A stretch of DNA of 46,597 nt from Alcaligenaceae bacterium (GTDB lineage Bacteria; Pseudomonadota; Gammaproteobacteria; Burkholderiales; Burkholderiaceae_B). Numbering within the stretch: position 1 is the first letter of the stretch; each line of letters starts with the position of its first letter. Of the stretch, positions 35,923-45,193 are shown piece by piece. The notes below the pieces were generated by a model that had not been told where the DNA came from, searched no databases, and saw nothing but the letters and a program-made list of their open reading frames with translations. The stretch is from assembly GCA_012735395.1 (NCBI GenBank), contig JAAYHN010000119.1, forward strand, positions 1-46,597, written 5' to 3'. The translations under genes and the position numbers were made by a program.

Positions 35923-37149
35923 ATGACACCCACCCACACCAAAAAACATAAACGTGACCTGATCTGGTTTCCTCTGGCCCTGGTTATTTTCGAGTTCGCG
36001 GTTTATATCGGCAACGATCTGGTTCAGCCAGCCATGCTCACCATTACCCGCGAATTCAGGGTAGACGACAGCTGGGTCGCCTCTTCCATGTCGCTTTATA
36101 TTCTGGGCGGTGCCATCCTGATGTGGTTGATCGGCCCGCTGTCTGACCGCTACGGCCGACGCAAAGTCATGCTGGCAGGCACCCTTTACTATGCCGTTAC
36201 CAATCTTTTGATATTGTTCAGCTTCAATATTGAAAGCTTTATGCTGATGCGCCTGCTGCAGGGGATTTCCCATTGTTTTATTGGTGCCGTGGGCTATGTC
36301 AGTATCCAGGAATCTTTTCGGGAAACCACCGCCATCAAGGTAATGGCAATCATGGCCAACATCGCCCTGATCGCCCCTTTGCTGGGGCCGTTGGCAGGGG
36401 CAGCCATTATCAGCTATGTATCATGGCATTGGGGCTTCATCCTGATTGCCGGTATTACCTGCCTGAGCCTGATTGGCCTGTACCGCCACATGCCGGAAAC
36501 CGTAGACCTTGCCGCCCCCAAAGAGCCCATGGCAAGCATATGGGCCCATTACAAAACCACCTTGCGCAACCGTAATTTTATCCAGCTGGCACTGTTCAGC
36601 CCGATTATCGGCCTGCCCATGCTGGTCTGGATTGGCCTGTCTCCGGTTTTCCTGATCAAGGACCTGGGCCTGAGCAATATGGGTTATGCCCAGGCCCAGA
36701 TTCCCATTTTTGCCTGCCTGATACTGGGTAATGTCATCCTGGCCCGGGTGTCTGGCAAAGTACCTGTGGGGCAAACCGTATATTATGCATTACCCCTGGT
36801 GGTGTCAGGCGGGCTTTGCCTGTTACTGGCCGGTTTAATACCCGCTTTTGCCCTGACGGGACTGATACTGGGCATGAGCCTGCTGGCTTTATCCCAGGGG
36901 CTGAGTTTTGCCGTGCTGTACCGGCTTACGCTGCTGTCATCGCAGGCACCCAAAGGGGTTGTGGCCGCTGCCATGAGCCTGATCATGATGCTTATGTCTG
37001 CCATCAGCATTGAACTGTTCAAATGGCTTTATGTGATTGCCCACCTGCCCTGGCTTTGTATCGCCTGCGCTACCCTTGCCGCCATTTATGCCTTGCTGAC
37101 CACACCCGTCATGCGTTTGGCCATGCGCAAACCCGGGCACAATGGTTAG
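35923..37149 (+). CDS. mdfA: MdfA-like multidrug/proton antiporter (MFS)
   Basis: 408 aa, twelve predicted helices, major facilitator superfamily. The first helix has FEFAVYIGND with Glu24 and Asp32, matching the two acidic residues (26 and 34) that handle protons and cations in E. coli MdfA. GPLSDRYGRR is MFS motif A; LLQGISHCFIGAVGYVSIQESF and MANIALIAPLLGPL align closely with MdfA. Expected role: efflux of cationic and neutral drugs. No clear SD before the ATG. Stands alone upstream of the second Opp operon. Confidence 0.88.
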   Translation: MTPTHTKKHKRDLIWFPLALVIFEFAVYIGNDLVQPAMLTITREFRVDDSWVASSMSLYILGGAILMWLIGPLSDRYGRRKVMLAGTLYYAVTNLLILFSFNIESFMLMRLLQGISHCFIGAVGYVSIQESFRETTAIKVMAIMANIALIAPLLGPLAGAAIISYVSWHWGFILIAGITCLSLIGLYRHMPETVDLAAPKEPMASIWAHYKTTLRNRNFIQLALFSPIIGLPMLVWIGLSPVFLIKDLGLSNMGYAQAQIPIFACLILGNVILARVSGKVPVGQTVYYALPLVVSGGLCLLLAGLIPAFALTGLILGMSLLALSQGLSFAVLYRLTLLSSQAPKGVVAAAMSLIMMLMSAISIELFKWLYVIAHLPWLCIACATLAAIYALLTTPVMRLAMRKPGHNG

Positions 37150-37203
37150 CCATGACTTAATGCTGCTAAAATCGCAGTAACGAATATTTTTCATATTACT
37201 GTC

Positions 37204-38199
37204 ATGGCAGCCCATAACAACAATAGCCTACCGCTTGTATCCGTCCGGGAACTGAAAAAACACTTCCCCCTTAACCGGCACCAAACCGTGAAGGCACTGG
37301 ATGGTGTTTCATTTGACATCTACCCGGGTGAAACCTTCGGCCTGGTGGGTGAGTCTGGCTGTGGCAAATCCACTGCAGGCCGTACCATTATGGGCCTGTA
37401 CCAGCCCAGCGCGGGTCAGGTGCATATCAAAGGCCAAAACATTCATGCGCTGGACAAAAAAGAACGCAAAGCCATGATGCGTCATGTCCAGATGATTTTC
37501 CAGGACCCTTACGCCTCACTCAACCCACGCTCCACCGTTTTTGAGATTATTGCCGAACCACTGGAAATCCATCAAATCCACAAAGACAGGAATACCTTAA
37601 AAGAACGTATTTATGCCCTGCTGGAAGAAGTTGGCCTGAATGCGGAACATGCTTACCGCTATCCGCATGAGTTCTCGGGGGGACAGCGCCAACGGATTGG
37701 CATCGCCCGTGCCCTGGCACTGGAACCCGATATTATTATCGCCGATGAACCCATTTCCGCGCTTGATGTTTCAATCCAGGCCCAGGTTGTTTTGCTGCTG
37801 CAACGCCTGCAACAGCAAAAAAAGCTGACTTACCTGTTTATTGCCCATGACCTGGCCATGGTGAAATACATTTCAGACCGGGTGGGTGTCATGTACCTGG
37901 GGCAGATGGCCGAACTGGCCAGCAGCAGTGAACTCTATGCCAACCCTTTACACCCTTATACACAGGCTTTGCTGTCTGCCATTCCCGTACCCGACCCCGA
38001 CAAGGAAAAGAAACGGCAGCGCATTATCCTGAAAGGTGAATTGCCCAGCGCCATCAACCCGCCCGCCGCCTGTGTTTTCCATACCCGCTGCCCGCAAGCG
38101 CAAGCCATCTGTCAACAGAAAAAACCCGGGTGGAAAGAGTACACGCCCGGCCATTTCGCCGCATGCCACCTGATCACGACAGGAAACCAATCAATATGA
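37204..38199 (+). CDS. Opp/Dpp-type ABC transporter ATP-binding protein (F-type), second operon
   Basis: 331 aa; Walker [10 protein letters not shown] at 49-57, signature [15 protein letters not shown], Walker [16 protein letters not shown]-terminal CVFHTRCP. First gene of an operon in the order ATPase-permease-permease-ATPase-binding protein, with the F-type ATPase in front, unlike the usual A-B-C-D-F order. TGA overlaps the next ATG by 4 bp. Confidence 0.92.
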   Translation: MAAHNNNSLPLVSVRELKKHFPLNRHQTVKALDGVSFDIYPGETFGLVGESGCGKSTAGRTIMGLYQPSAGQVHIKGQNIHALDKKERKAMMRHVQMIFQDPYASLNPRSTVFEIIAEPLEIHQIHKDRNTLKERIYALLEEVGLNAEHAYRYPHEFSGGQRQRIGIARALALEPDIIIADEPISALDVSIQAQVVLLLQRLQQQKKLTYLFIAHDLAMVKYISDRVGVMYLGQMAELASSSELYANPLHPYTQALLSAIPVPDPDKEKKRQRIILKGELPSAINPPAACVFHTRCPQAQAICQQKKPGWKEYTPGHFAACHLITTGNQSI

Positions 38200-39131
38200 A
38201 AAGCTATATCTTCAAACGGTTTCTTCTCATGTTAAGCACGATTTTCATTATCGCAACGCTTACCTTTATTTTGATGCATCTCATTCCCGGTTCTCCTTTC
38301 GAGCAAGACCGGCAAACCAGTGCTGCGGTACAGGCCAACCTGCACGCTTTTTACAAGCTTGACCAGCCCCTGCCTGTCCAGTACCTGAATTACCTCAAAT
38401 CCATTATCACCTTCAATTATGGCCCTTCCATCGCCAACCCCGATACCACCGTCAATGAACTGATTGGCCGCGGTTTCCCGGTTTCATTCGAACTGGGCAT
38501 ATGGGCAATAGGTATCGCCCTGCTGTCCGGCCTGGTGCTGGGTACCCTGGCCGCCATTTATCATAATGGCCTGATTGACCACCTGGCCATGACACTGGCC
38601 GTCCTGGGCATTTCCATTCCCAATTTTGTGCTGGCTACCCTGCTGATCCAGGAACTGTCCGTCAATCTGGGCTGGTTCCCTGCAGCCACATGGCGTACCC
38701 CCCTGCATATGGTGCTGCCTATTGCCGCATTAGCCACCACACCCATGGCCATTATTGCCCGGCTGACCCGCTCCACCATGCTGGAAACCTTAACCCAGGA
38801 CTATATTAAAATGGCCCGTGCCAAAGGGCTATCGCCCTTTCGTGTTATTGTGCGGCATGCCTTGCGTAACGCCATGATGCCGGTGGTTACCCTGCTTGGC
38901 ACCCTGATGGCGTCTATTCTGACAGGTACTTTTGTAATTGAAAAAATTTTTGCCATCCCCGGCATGGGACGCTATTTTATTGATTCCATCAGCACCCGGG
39001 ACTACCCCGTGATTATGGGCACAACCGTATTTTACAGTGCCATTCTGGTATTCATGCTGTTTCTGGTGGATATGGCCTATTGCCTGCTGGACCCCCGCAT
39101 CCGGCTCGACCAAAACAGGGAGGGCTCATGA
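38196..39131 (+). CDS. Opp/Dpp-type ABC transporter permease (B-type), second operon
   Basis: 311 aa membrane protein. The start at 38196 (ATGA overlap with the ATPase) is preferred over an upstream in-frame ATG at 38130 inside the ATPase gene, since the first helix (about 8-30) begins right after [33 protein letters not shown] (coupling loop) and LLDPRIRLD are typical of OppB/DppB. Confidence 0.92.
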   Translation: MKSYIFKRFLLMLSTIFIIATLTFILMHLIPGSPFEQDRQTSAAVQANLHAFYKLDQPLPVQYLNYLKSIITFNYGPSIANPDTTVNELIGRGFPVSFELGIWAIGIALLSGLVLGTLAAIYHNGLIDHLAMTLAVLGISIPNFVLATLLIQELSVNLGWFPAATWRTPLHMVLPIAALATTPMAIIARLTRSTMLETLTQDYIKMARAKGLSPFRVIVRHALRNAMMPVVTLLGTLMASILTGTFVIEKIFAIPGMGRYFIDSISTRDYPVIMGTTVFYSAILVFMLFLVDMAYCLLDPRIRLDQNREGS

Positions 39132-40066
39132 AAAAACGCCCGCAAAGCGATATCCGCCCCGAATGGCTGTTACCCGCCAGCAACCATACCAGTCATGCCA
39201 GCGCGGCCCTGGTCCGCCCTTACGTTTCTTACTGGCAAGATGCCTGGTATCGCCTGCTGCGCAATAAGCTGGCCATGATGGGCTTGGTATTTCTGCTGCT
39301 CCTGATTGGCATGGCCGTATTTGCTCCCCTGTTTTCCGCCTATTCCGTCACCGCACAAGACCTGAGAAGCCAGAACCTGCCACCCTCGGCATTACACTGG
39401 TTTGGCACCGATGACCTTGGCCGTGACGTCTTTGTCAGAACCTGGTATGGTGCCCGCATCTCCCTGTTTGTGGGTTTTATGGCTGCCCTGATTGATTTCA
39501 TCATTGGCGTGGCCTATGGGGGTTACAGTGGCCTGAAAGGTGGCCGTACCGATGCCATCATGATGCGCATCGTTGAAATCCTGTATGGCCTGCCCTATCT
39601 GCTGGTGGTTATCCTGCTCATGGTGGTAATGTCACCCAGCCTGTTCACCATCATTATTGCACTTACCATTACCGGCTGGATCAGTATGGCCCGTATTGTG
39701 CGCGGCCAGGTCCTGCAACTTAAAAACTACGAATTCGTTACCGCTGCCCGTACTTTTGGTGCCGGCACCGGACACATTATCCGTAAGCATCTCTTGCCCA
39801 ACACAATGGGCCCCATCATTGTCCAAATGACCCTGACCGTACCCAGCGCAATTTTTGCCGAAGCTTTCCTGAGTTTTCTGGGGCTTGGCATACAGGCGCC
39901 CTATGCCAGTTGGGGGGTCATGGCCAATGACGCCTTACCGGTTATATTATCGGGCGACTGGTGGCAACTTTTTTTTCCTGCCCTGTTCATTTCCCTTACC
40001 ATGTTTGCCTTTAACATGCTGGGCGATGGCCTGCAGGATGCGCTGGATCCGAAGTTAAGGAAGTAA
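39128..40066 (+). CDS. Opp/Dpp-type ABC transporter permease (C-type), second operon
   Basis: 312 aa membrane protein starting at 39128 (ATGA overlap with the B-type permease); the longer frame from 39080 is not supported. After a cytoplasmic N-terminus the first helix is at about 55-75, followed by FGTDDLGRDVFVRTWYGARISL, a hallmark of OppC-type permeases, and the EAFLSFLGLGIQ segment. The next gene begins 1 bp after its stop. Confidence 0.92.
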   Translation: MKKRPQSDIRPEWLLPASNHTSHASAALVRPYVSYWQDAWYRLLRNKLAMMGLVFLLLLIGMAVFAPLFSAYSVTAQDLRSQNLPPSALHWFGTDDLGRDVFVRTWYGARISLFVGFMAALIDFIIGVAYGGYSGLKGGRTDAIMMRIVEILYGLPYLLVVILLMVVMSPSLFTIIIALTITGWISMARIVRGQVLQLKNYEFVTAARTFGAGTGHIIRKHLLPNTMGPIIVQMTLTVPSAIFAEAFLSFLGLGIQAPYASWGVMANDALPVILSGDWWQLFFPALFISLTMFAFNMLGDGLQDALDPKLRK

Positions 40067-40067
40067 T

Positions 40068-41066
40068 ATGCAATCCCCTTCTCTGCTTGATATTCAACAT
40101 CTTTCAATTCAATTTCAGATTCATGGTGGCCAGGTTCATGCCGTCCGGGATCTGTCTCTGTCCATCCAGGCAGGTGAAACCCTGGCGATTGTGGGTGAAT
40201 CCGGTTGTGGCAAATCGGTCACCTGCAATGCCATTATGGGCCTGTTACCTAAACAAACCACCCGTATCGGGCAGGGTAAAATCCTGTTCAAGGGCAAAAA
40301 CCTGCTGGACCTGAATGAAAAAGAAATGCGTGAGCTGCAGGGTAACCATATTGCCATGATTTTTCAGGACCCCATGACGGCACTAAACCCGACCCTGACC
40401 ATTGGTGAACAATTGACCGAAGGCGTGATAAGACACCAGAAACTCAGTCAGCAGCAGGCCCGGGACAAAGCCGTTAAAATGCTGTCTCTGGTGGGTATTG
40501 CCAACCCACGGGAACGCCTTGAACAGTACCCGCATCAGCTGTCGGGTGGCATGCGCCAGCGCGTTGTGATTGCCATCGCCCTTATGTGTGAGCCCGAATT
40601 ACTGATTGCCGATGAACCCACCACCGCACTGGATGTCACCATTCAGGCACAGATTCTGGAATTATTCAGCCATATCCAGGCTGCCACCGGTGTGGCCATC
40701 ATTCTGATTACCCATGACCTGGGTGTCGTGGCTCAAATTGCCAATAAGGTTGCCGTCATGTATGCCGGTCAATGCGTTGAATCAGGTACCCAAAGGGATA
40801 TTTTCTATAATCCGCAACATCCCTATACGCAGGGTTTGTTGCAATCAATGCCCAGTCTGGACATGAACCAGGCAAACCTGCATCCCATCCCGGGCCAGCC
40901 CCCCGACCTGTTTTCTCCGCCCGCTGCCTGCGGGTTTTACACCCGCTGCCCCAAAGCCTTGGTGTTATGCAACGAAATACCGCCCGAATATCACACCATC
41001 AGTCGCACACAACAGTGCCTGTGCTGGTTGCAGGATTTACGTACCCGTAGTAATTTAACTGATTAA
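40068..41066 (+). CDS. Opp/Dpp-type ABC transporter ATP-binding protein (D-type), second operon
   Basis: 332 aa; Walker [10 protein letters not shown] at 43-51, [15 protein letters not shown] signature, Walker [13 protein letters not shown], and the C-terminal CGFYTRCP. Similar in plan to the D-type ATPase of the first operon but clearly divergent, so the two systems are paralogues rather than a recent duplication. Confidence 0.92.
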   Translation: MQSPSLLDIQHLSIQFQIHGGQVHAVRDLSLSIQAGETLAIVGESGCGKSVTCNAIMGLLPKQTTRIGQGKILFKGKNLLDLNEKEMRELQGNHIAMIFQDPMTALNPTLTIGEQLTEGVIRHQKLSQQQARDKAVKMLSLVGIANPRERLEQYPHQLSGGMRQRVVIAIALMCEPELLIADEPTTALDVTIQAQILELFSHIQAATGVAIILITHDLGVVAQIANKVAVMYAGQCVESGTQRDIFYNPQHPYTQGLLQSMPSLDMNQANLHPIPGQPPDLFSPPAACGFYTRCPKALVLCNEIPPEYHTISRTQQCLCWLQDLRTRSNLTD

Positions 41067-41112
41067 GCATCATGAAAAACAAATTTATAGCTTATCAAAG
41101 GACATCAAAAGA

Positions 41113-42690
41113 ATGAAACAGAAAATTCTCGCTATCTGCCTTGCTTCCTGCCTGGGCTTCAGTGTATCGGGGCAGGCGATGGCCGAAAAAGTGTTGCGCC
41201 TGAACAATACCGAAGAACCCACTTCACTCAATCCGGCAGCCGGTTTCAATCTGATTTCCTGGGAGCCATTGAATAATCTTGTTGAAGGGTTGGTCAGGCT
41301 CGATGAAAAACATCTGGCAGCCCCCGCAACGGCCGCCAGCTGGCATGTTTCCGACGATGGCAAAACCTATACGTTCAAACTGCAGCCCAATGCCAAATGG
41401 TCAAATGGCGATGCCTTGACCGCCCACGATTTTGTGTATGCCTGGACAACCATGCTGGCACCGGAAACCGCCTCTCCGGCCGCTTTTCTGGCCTATCCCA
41501 TAGCAGGTGCCAAGGCTTTCAATGAAGGCAAGGAAGCCAGGCCCGCCATTAAGGCCCTGGACGACCAGACCCTGGAAGTCACGCTTGAAGCCCCCAATGT
41601 CTCTTTCCTGAACATCATTACCAACCCGAATTTTGCCCCCGTCAACCAGAAAACGGCCACCCAAAACCCGAAATGGCATGCTGAAGCCAAAACCTATGTG
41701 AGCAATGGCCCGTTCTTGCTGAAGGAATGGGAACACGCCCAAAGCATGCGTTTTGAAAAAAACCCGCATTACTGGGATACCAACAGCGTCAAAATCGATG
41801 CCATTGAATTTGCCATGGTCAATGATCCCAATACCTCATATCAAATGTACCGTACCGGTGAGCTGGACATGACGCCCTCACCCTTACCTTCCGCCCTGTA
41901 CGACAAGGTCAAGGATAACAAAGACTTCAGGAATGTACCGCAGGCAGGTGGCTATTTCTTCCGCTTCAACACCAACATGCCGCCTTTCCAGAATGCCGAT
42001 ATCCGCAAGGCATTTGCCCTGGCCGTTAACCAGGAAGATATTGTCAATTACGTTACCAAGCAGGGGCGCCAGCCCTCCTATGGTTTTGTGGCCCCCGGTT
42101 TTACCGGCCCCAATGGCAAGGATTTCCGTGAAGAAAATGGCAATCTGGTCAAAACCGATACGGCACAGGCCAAACAGCTGTTGCAAAAAGGCATGGCCGC
42201 TGAAAACTATACCGTCCTGCCAGACGTAACGCTAAGCTATATCAACAACCCCAGCGACAAGAAAATTGCCGAAACCCTGCAACATATGTACAAAGAAGCG
42301 CTTGGCGTTGATATCCGCCTGCAAAGCATTGAAAGCAAGGTATTCTATGCCAAGCAAAGAGGCCTGGAACTGCAGTTTTCACGCAGCTCTTTCGTGAATG
42401 ATTATGCCGACCCGTATAATTCGCTGGAAAGCTTCCTGAGCGGTTCTTCCATGAACCGTACCGGCTGGTCAAATCCGGAGTATGACAAATTGATTAACCA
42501 GGCCGATACCGAAGCAGATGCGCAAAAACGCTGGGATATGTTATTACAGGCAGAAAAAATCCTGTTTAATGACATGCCGGTATTCCCGCTCTTTTTCTAT
42601 AATCAGATTTATCTGCAAAAAGAAAATATCAGCGGTATTTTACGCCATCCCGTTGGCTATATAGACTTGAAGTACACCACTATTAATTAG
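41113..42690 (+). CDS. Oligopeptide-type ABC transporter substrate-binding protein (OppA-like)
   Basis: 525 aa family 5 solute-binding protein. The signal peptide most likely ends at AMA/EK (residue 24); an LASC at 10-13 resembles a lipobox but leaves too short a hydrophobic core. NNTEEPTSLNPA, the TYTFKLQPNAKWSNGDALTAHDFVYAWT block and PDVTLSYIN resemble OppA/MppA more than DppA. It is not closely related to the binding protein at 3346-4908. Peptide import is inferred. Confidence 0.9.
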   Translation: MKQKILAICLASCLGFSVSGQAMAEKVLRLNNTEEPTSLNPAAGFNLISWEPLNNLVEGLVRLDEKHLAAPATAASWHVSDDGKTYTFKLQPNAKWSNGDALTAHDFVYAWTTMLAPETASPAAFLAYPIAGAKAFNEGKEARPAIKALDDQTLEVTLEAPNVSFLNIITNPNFAPVNQKTATQNPKWHAEAKTYVSNGPFLLKEWEHAQSMRFEKNPHYWDTNSVKIDAIEFAMVNDPNTSYQMYRTGELDMTPSPLPSALYDKVKDNKDFRNVPQAGGYFFRFNTNMPPFQNADIRKAFALAVNQEDIVNYVTKQGRQPSYGFVAPGFTGPNGKDFREENGNLVKTDTAQAKQLLQKGMAAENYTVLPDVTLSYINNPSDKKIAETLQHMYKEALGVDIRLQSIESKVFYAKQRGLELQFSRSSFVNDYADPYNSLESFLSGSSMNRTGWSNPEYDKLINQADTEADAQKRWDMLLQAEKILFNDMPVFPLFFYNQIYLQKENISGILRHPVGYIDLKYTTIN

Positions 42691-42710
42691 TCAAGTAACA
42701 AGGAACACTC

Positions 42711-43199
42711 ATGATTGACCTCATTATTGCCGACCTGGACAATCCGGTTCATGCCTCTGCAATATTAACTGTCCTGAATGATTATGCTTCCGATCCGACA
42801 GGTGGCGGAGCGGAATTATCACCCTATGTACAGAAAAACCTCATTGCCTCCCTGAAAAAACGGGGCAATATCTATACCATTCTGGCTTTCAGGCATCAAC
42901 AGCCTGCCGGTATTGCGCTATGCATCTAAGGTTTCTCCACATTCGCCTACAAACCCTTGCTGAACATCCATGATTTTTCTGTGATGAAGCCTTACCGTGG
43001 ACAGGGTATTGGCAAACTGATGCTTGACCGGGTAAAACAGCTGTCCAAAAACCTGGGGTGCTGCAAAATTACCCTTGAAGTGCTGGAAGGCAATGCAATT
43101 GCCCGAAAACTCTACGAACATGAAGGCTTCCTGAATTATCAGCTTAACGCTGAAATGGGTAATGCCCTGTTCCTTCAATACCCCATGGAAACTGATTAA
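42711..43199 (+). pseudogene. GNAT acetyltransferase interrupted by an in-frame TAA
   Basis: One continuous GNAT-type reading frame of 162 codons from ATG 42711 (AAGGA 6 nt upstream) to TAA 43197-43199, broken by a TAA at codon 73 (42927-42929). Both sides are in the same frame and together make a complete protein; the second part has the acetyl-CoA loop RGQGIG. In related proteins that I recall, the sequence at the break reads CFEGFSTFA, so Glu GAA to TAA (one base) would explain it. No good restart follows; the nearest in-frame candidate is TTG 42957. Likely a recent inactivation or a sequencing error. It follows the binding protein gene by 20 bp. Confidence 0.82.
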
Positions 43200-43229
43200 T
43201 TCCAATAAAATCAATCAGTTAAATAAAAC

Positions 43230-43257
43230 AAAAGAACCTGACTTGTCAGGTTCTTTT
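43230..43257 (+). terminator. Rho-independent terminator of the second Opp operon
   Basis: Perfect 12-bp arms (43230-43241, 43246-43257) with a 4-nt CTTG loop; the arms end in AAAA/TTTT so the U-tract is part of the stem. 30 bp after the GNAT frame. Confidence 0.88.
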
Positions 43258-43380
43258 CAATGGGTTTCCAAAACAGCATTACAGCCAACAATAGAAACAA
43301 TTGTTGCTCACCATAACAGTCCTGCTCCCCGGTATTTGAGATCATGAATCCAGCAAAATACATATGCAAGGAGTATGATA

Positions 43381-43716
43381 ATGAACATTAAAAACTACAG
43401 CCGCCTTATTCTGGTTTCAGCCTTCAGCCTTGTCATAACAGGCTGTGCCTATCATGGTAATGGCTATAGCGGCCAACGCACAACCGCGACGGTTGGTGGT
43501 GCCGCACTGGGTGGTCTGGCTGGCGCTGCCCTGACTGATGGCGATCCCGTAGCAACGGTTGGTGGCGCTGCCATTGGCGGCCTGATTGGTAACCAGCTTT
43601 ACCGTGATGATGACCGTTCGTATCGCCGTGGCCGTGACCGCGATTACAGACGCTCTTACAACAACAGGCGCTATTATGACGACGACCGCCGCGACTGGCG
43701 TGGCAGACGCTGGTAA
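43381..43716 (+). CDS. Glycine-zipper (2TM) outer-membrane-type lipoprotein
   Basis: 111 aa. A lipoprotein signal with VITGC lipobox (Cys22) is followed by two Gly/Ala-rich zipper segments (about 37-70: ATVGGAALGGLAGAAL and ATVGGAAIGGLIGNQL) and a strongly charged Arg/Asp/Tyr tail. ATG at 43381 is chosen because AGGAG lies 7 nt upstream; ATG 43375 is too close to it. Proteins of this kind affect envelope integrity; precise role unknown. Confidence 0.82.
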   Translation: MNIKNYSRLILVSAFSLVITGCAYHGNGYSGQRTTATVGGAALGGLAGAALTDGDPVATVGGAAIGGLIGNQLYRDDDRSYRRGRDRDYRRSYNNRRYYDDDRRDWRGRRW

Positions 43717-43747
43717 TAACAACAAGCCCAAACCCGTTGCTCAATAC

Positions 43748-43788
43748 AAAATGCCCGGTATCAACAATACGTGATACCGGGCATTTTT
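43748..43788. terminator. Bidirectional terminator between lipoprotein and copper chaperone genes
   Basis: Perfect 16-bp arms (43748-43763, 43772-43787) with an 8-nt loop, beginning AAAA and ending TTTTT, between two convergent genes. Confidence 0.93.
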
Positions 43789-43805
43789 CATGAATACGGG
43801 CTTAT

Positions 43806-44012
43806 TTACACCACCTCGTAGCCTGCTTCCTGTATGGCTGCCTTGACCTGATCTGCGCTGACCTGGCCGTTGGTGCTGACCTTGACCGATTTCTGTTCAA
43901 GGCTGACTTCCGCCTTTTCAACTCCCGCCAGCTCTTCTACCGCTTCCCTGACGTGCGCAACACATTTGCCGCAAGACATACCCTCTACATTAAATTGCAA
44001 TTCCGTTGCCAT
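43806..44012 (-). CDS. CopZ-like copper chaperone (heavy-metal-associated domain)
   Basis: 68 aa, a single ferredoxin-like HMA domain with the metal-binding GMSCGKC (Cys14, Cys17). It carries Cu(I) in the cytosol, usually to a CopA-type exporting ATPase; none is in this window. AAGGAG lies 7 nt before the ATG. Expression is very likely copper-induced through the CueR-type promoter at 44054-44084. Confidence 0.93.
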   Translation of the reverse strand: MATELQFNVEGMSCGKCVAHVREAVEELAGVEKAEVSLEQKSVKVSTNGQVSADQVKAAIQEAGYEVV

Positions 44013-44053
44013 ATTTAGCTCCTTTCGATTAAGCGTTTTTTAAAGATAGCCCT

Positions 44054-44084
44054 ATCTTAAACCTTCCCATCATTGGAAAGTCAA
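44054..44084 (-). promoter_or_regulatory. CueR/MerR-type copper-responsive promoter of the copZ-like gene
   Basis: On the minus strand TTGACT (44079-44084) and TAAGAT (44054-44059) are separated by a 19-bp spacer, the stretched spacing of MerR-family promoters. The spacer carries the dyad ACTTTCC-N7-GGAAGGT (44061-44081), one base from a perfect inverted repeat and nearly the same as the E. coli copA operator as I recall it. The -35 box contains the TGA stop codon of the upstream phosphoesterase gene. Confidence 0.85.
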
Positions 44085-44827
44085 GAACCCTGATAAAGCC
44101 GCGCAACCCGGTTTTCGTGCTGGCCATCCATTTCACCCGGCAAAACAATACTGCCATCCAGTGCCGTGGCACCACGATAACCAACCGCAAAGGCCCGGAA
44201 ACCCATACGGCCATAATGGGGGCTATAGTCGTAGGTATCATGGTGGTGCCCGTGAAATGCGGTATGCACCCCCAATTGCCGCGCCAGGGCATCAATTACC
44301 GGGAAGCCAAAGCGATTGCAGGAAGGTGCTTCGTGGGTAACCAGAATATCGGCCTTTTCCTGCATCAGGCCCTCGTACTCTGAAGGAAAAATCGTACTGC
44401 GATGACGCAGATTCACGCCATTACGCCAGGCGGCCCGGTGGCCCCCTGCCGCAATAAAATCATAAGGAGAATAATAATTCCAGCCTGCTTTGGCTGGGTC
44501 CCATATTTTCCCCCGGAAAACCCCGCCCAGGCCGGCAATACGCACCCCCGCCACCTCACACACCCGGCCACTTAAATTACGGTCTTTCAGGTGGGAGAGA
44601 AATAAATTGTCGTATTGTTCTTCGGTATCGGTATCATGATTGCCATGAATCCACCAGATTTCCGTCAAATCAAGAATATTGGCCAATTGTTCGTGAAATG
44701 GACGTGGCGTTTGTATATCTCCCAGAAACACAATAGCCTGCGGCCTGATTCGATTGACCACATGGAAACAATGATCAAAACCGCCGTGCGTGTCTCCGAA
44801 AAAAAGTATTTTTTTGCCTGCGTCCAT
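44081..44827 (-). CDS. Calcineurin-like metallophosphoesterase
   Basis: 248 aa cytosolic enzyme with all motifs of the two-metal phosphoesterase fold: GDTHG at 11-15, GD at 36-37, GNHD at 62-65, THEAP near 160 and GHHHD near 187. Substrate unknown. A TTG at 44851 would add eight residues, but neither start has a clear SD; the ATG directly before the first strand is chosen. Its last codons hold the -35 region and part of the operator of the copper chaperone gene, so the two genes are on the same strand but the chaperone has its own promoter. Confidence 0.85.
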   Translation of the reverse strand: MDAGKKILFFGDTHGGFDHCFHVVNRIRPQAIVFLGDIQTPRPFHEQLANILDLTEIWWIHGNHDTDTEEQYDNLFLSHLKDRNLSGRVCEVAGVRIAGLGGVFRGKIWDPAKAGWNYYSPYDFIAAGGHRAAWRNGVNLRHRSTIFPSEYEGLMQEKADILVTHEAPSCNRFGFPVIDALARQLGVHTAFHGHHHDTYDYSPHYGRMGFRAFAVGYRGATALDGSIVLPGEMDGQHENRVARLYQGS

Positions 44828-44851
44828 AAGTTCTAATGGCCTGTATTTCAA

Positions 44852-45164
44852 TTGAAAAAGCCATGTAAATAAAAATCATCCGTATGATGTCCTAATCATA
44901 GCCTACTTTGTATTTTTATTAGAAATAATTCAGTTCCTGCCATGCAAGAACCGTATAAGCAGGCCGATTATAAAAACCAATATGACATATATTGAACGGT
45001 CAACTCAAAACAATACAAAAATTACATATTGATGCTGCGCAGACACAAATAAACACCCATACTTTGTTAAATAATCATTACATCAAAAAATACTTTAAAT
45101 ATAATGTAATTTATTTTAAATATAAAAATTAATATAATTTAACGAAAGATATATTTGCAAATAT
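44852..45164. other. AT-rich gap upstream of proX
   Basis: No credible gene. The most AT-rich stretch of the window. TTTAAATATAA occurs at 45094-45104 and again at 45115-45125, exactly 21 bp apart, two helical turns, 40-70 bp upstream of the proposed -35 box. It could serve as UP-element or regulator/nucleoid-protein sites for the osmoprotectant operon or as the promoter region of the divergent phosphoesterase gene. Confidence 0.45.
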
Positions 45165-45193
45165 TTGATACTGTTCAATAAATTTGTTAAACT
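45165..45193 (+). promoter_or_regulatory. Probable promoter of the proX operon with a long leader
   Basis: TTGATA (45165-45170) and TAAACT (45188-45193) are 17 bp apart, five and four of six consensus bases. It would give a leader of about 195 nt before the proX ATG. The leader has hairpins AGGGCAAA/TTTGCCCT (45271-45278, 45282-45289) and ACGGC/GCCGT (45313-45317, 45321-45325). I recognise no known riboswitch. Confidence 0.45.

Noticed and set aside
42957-43199. Second half of the GNAT frame as an independent small protein
   Set aside because: Its only possible start is a TTG with no ribosome site and it lacks the first strands of the GNAT fold; a broken single gene explains it better.
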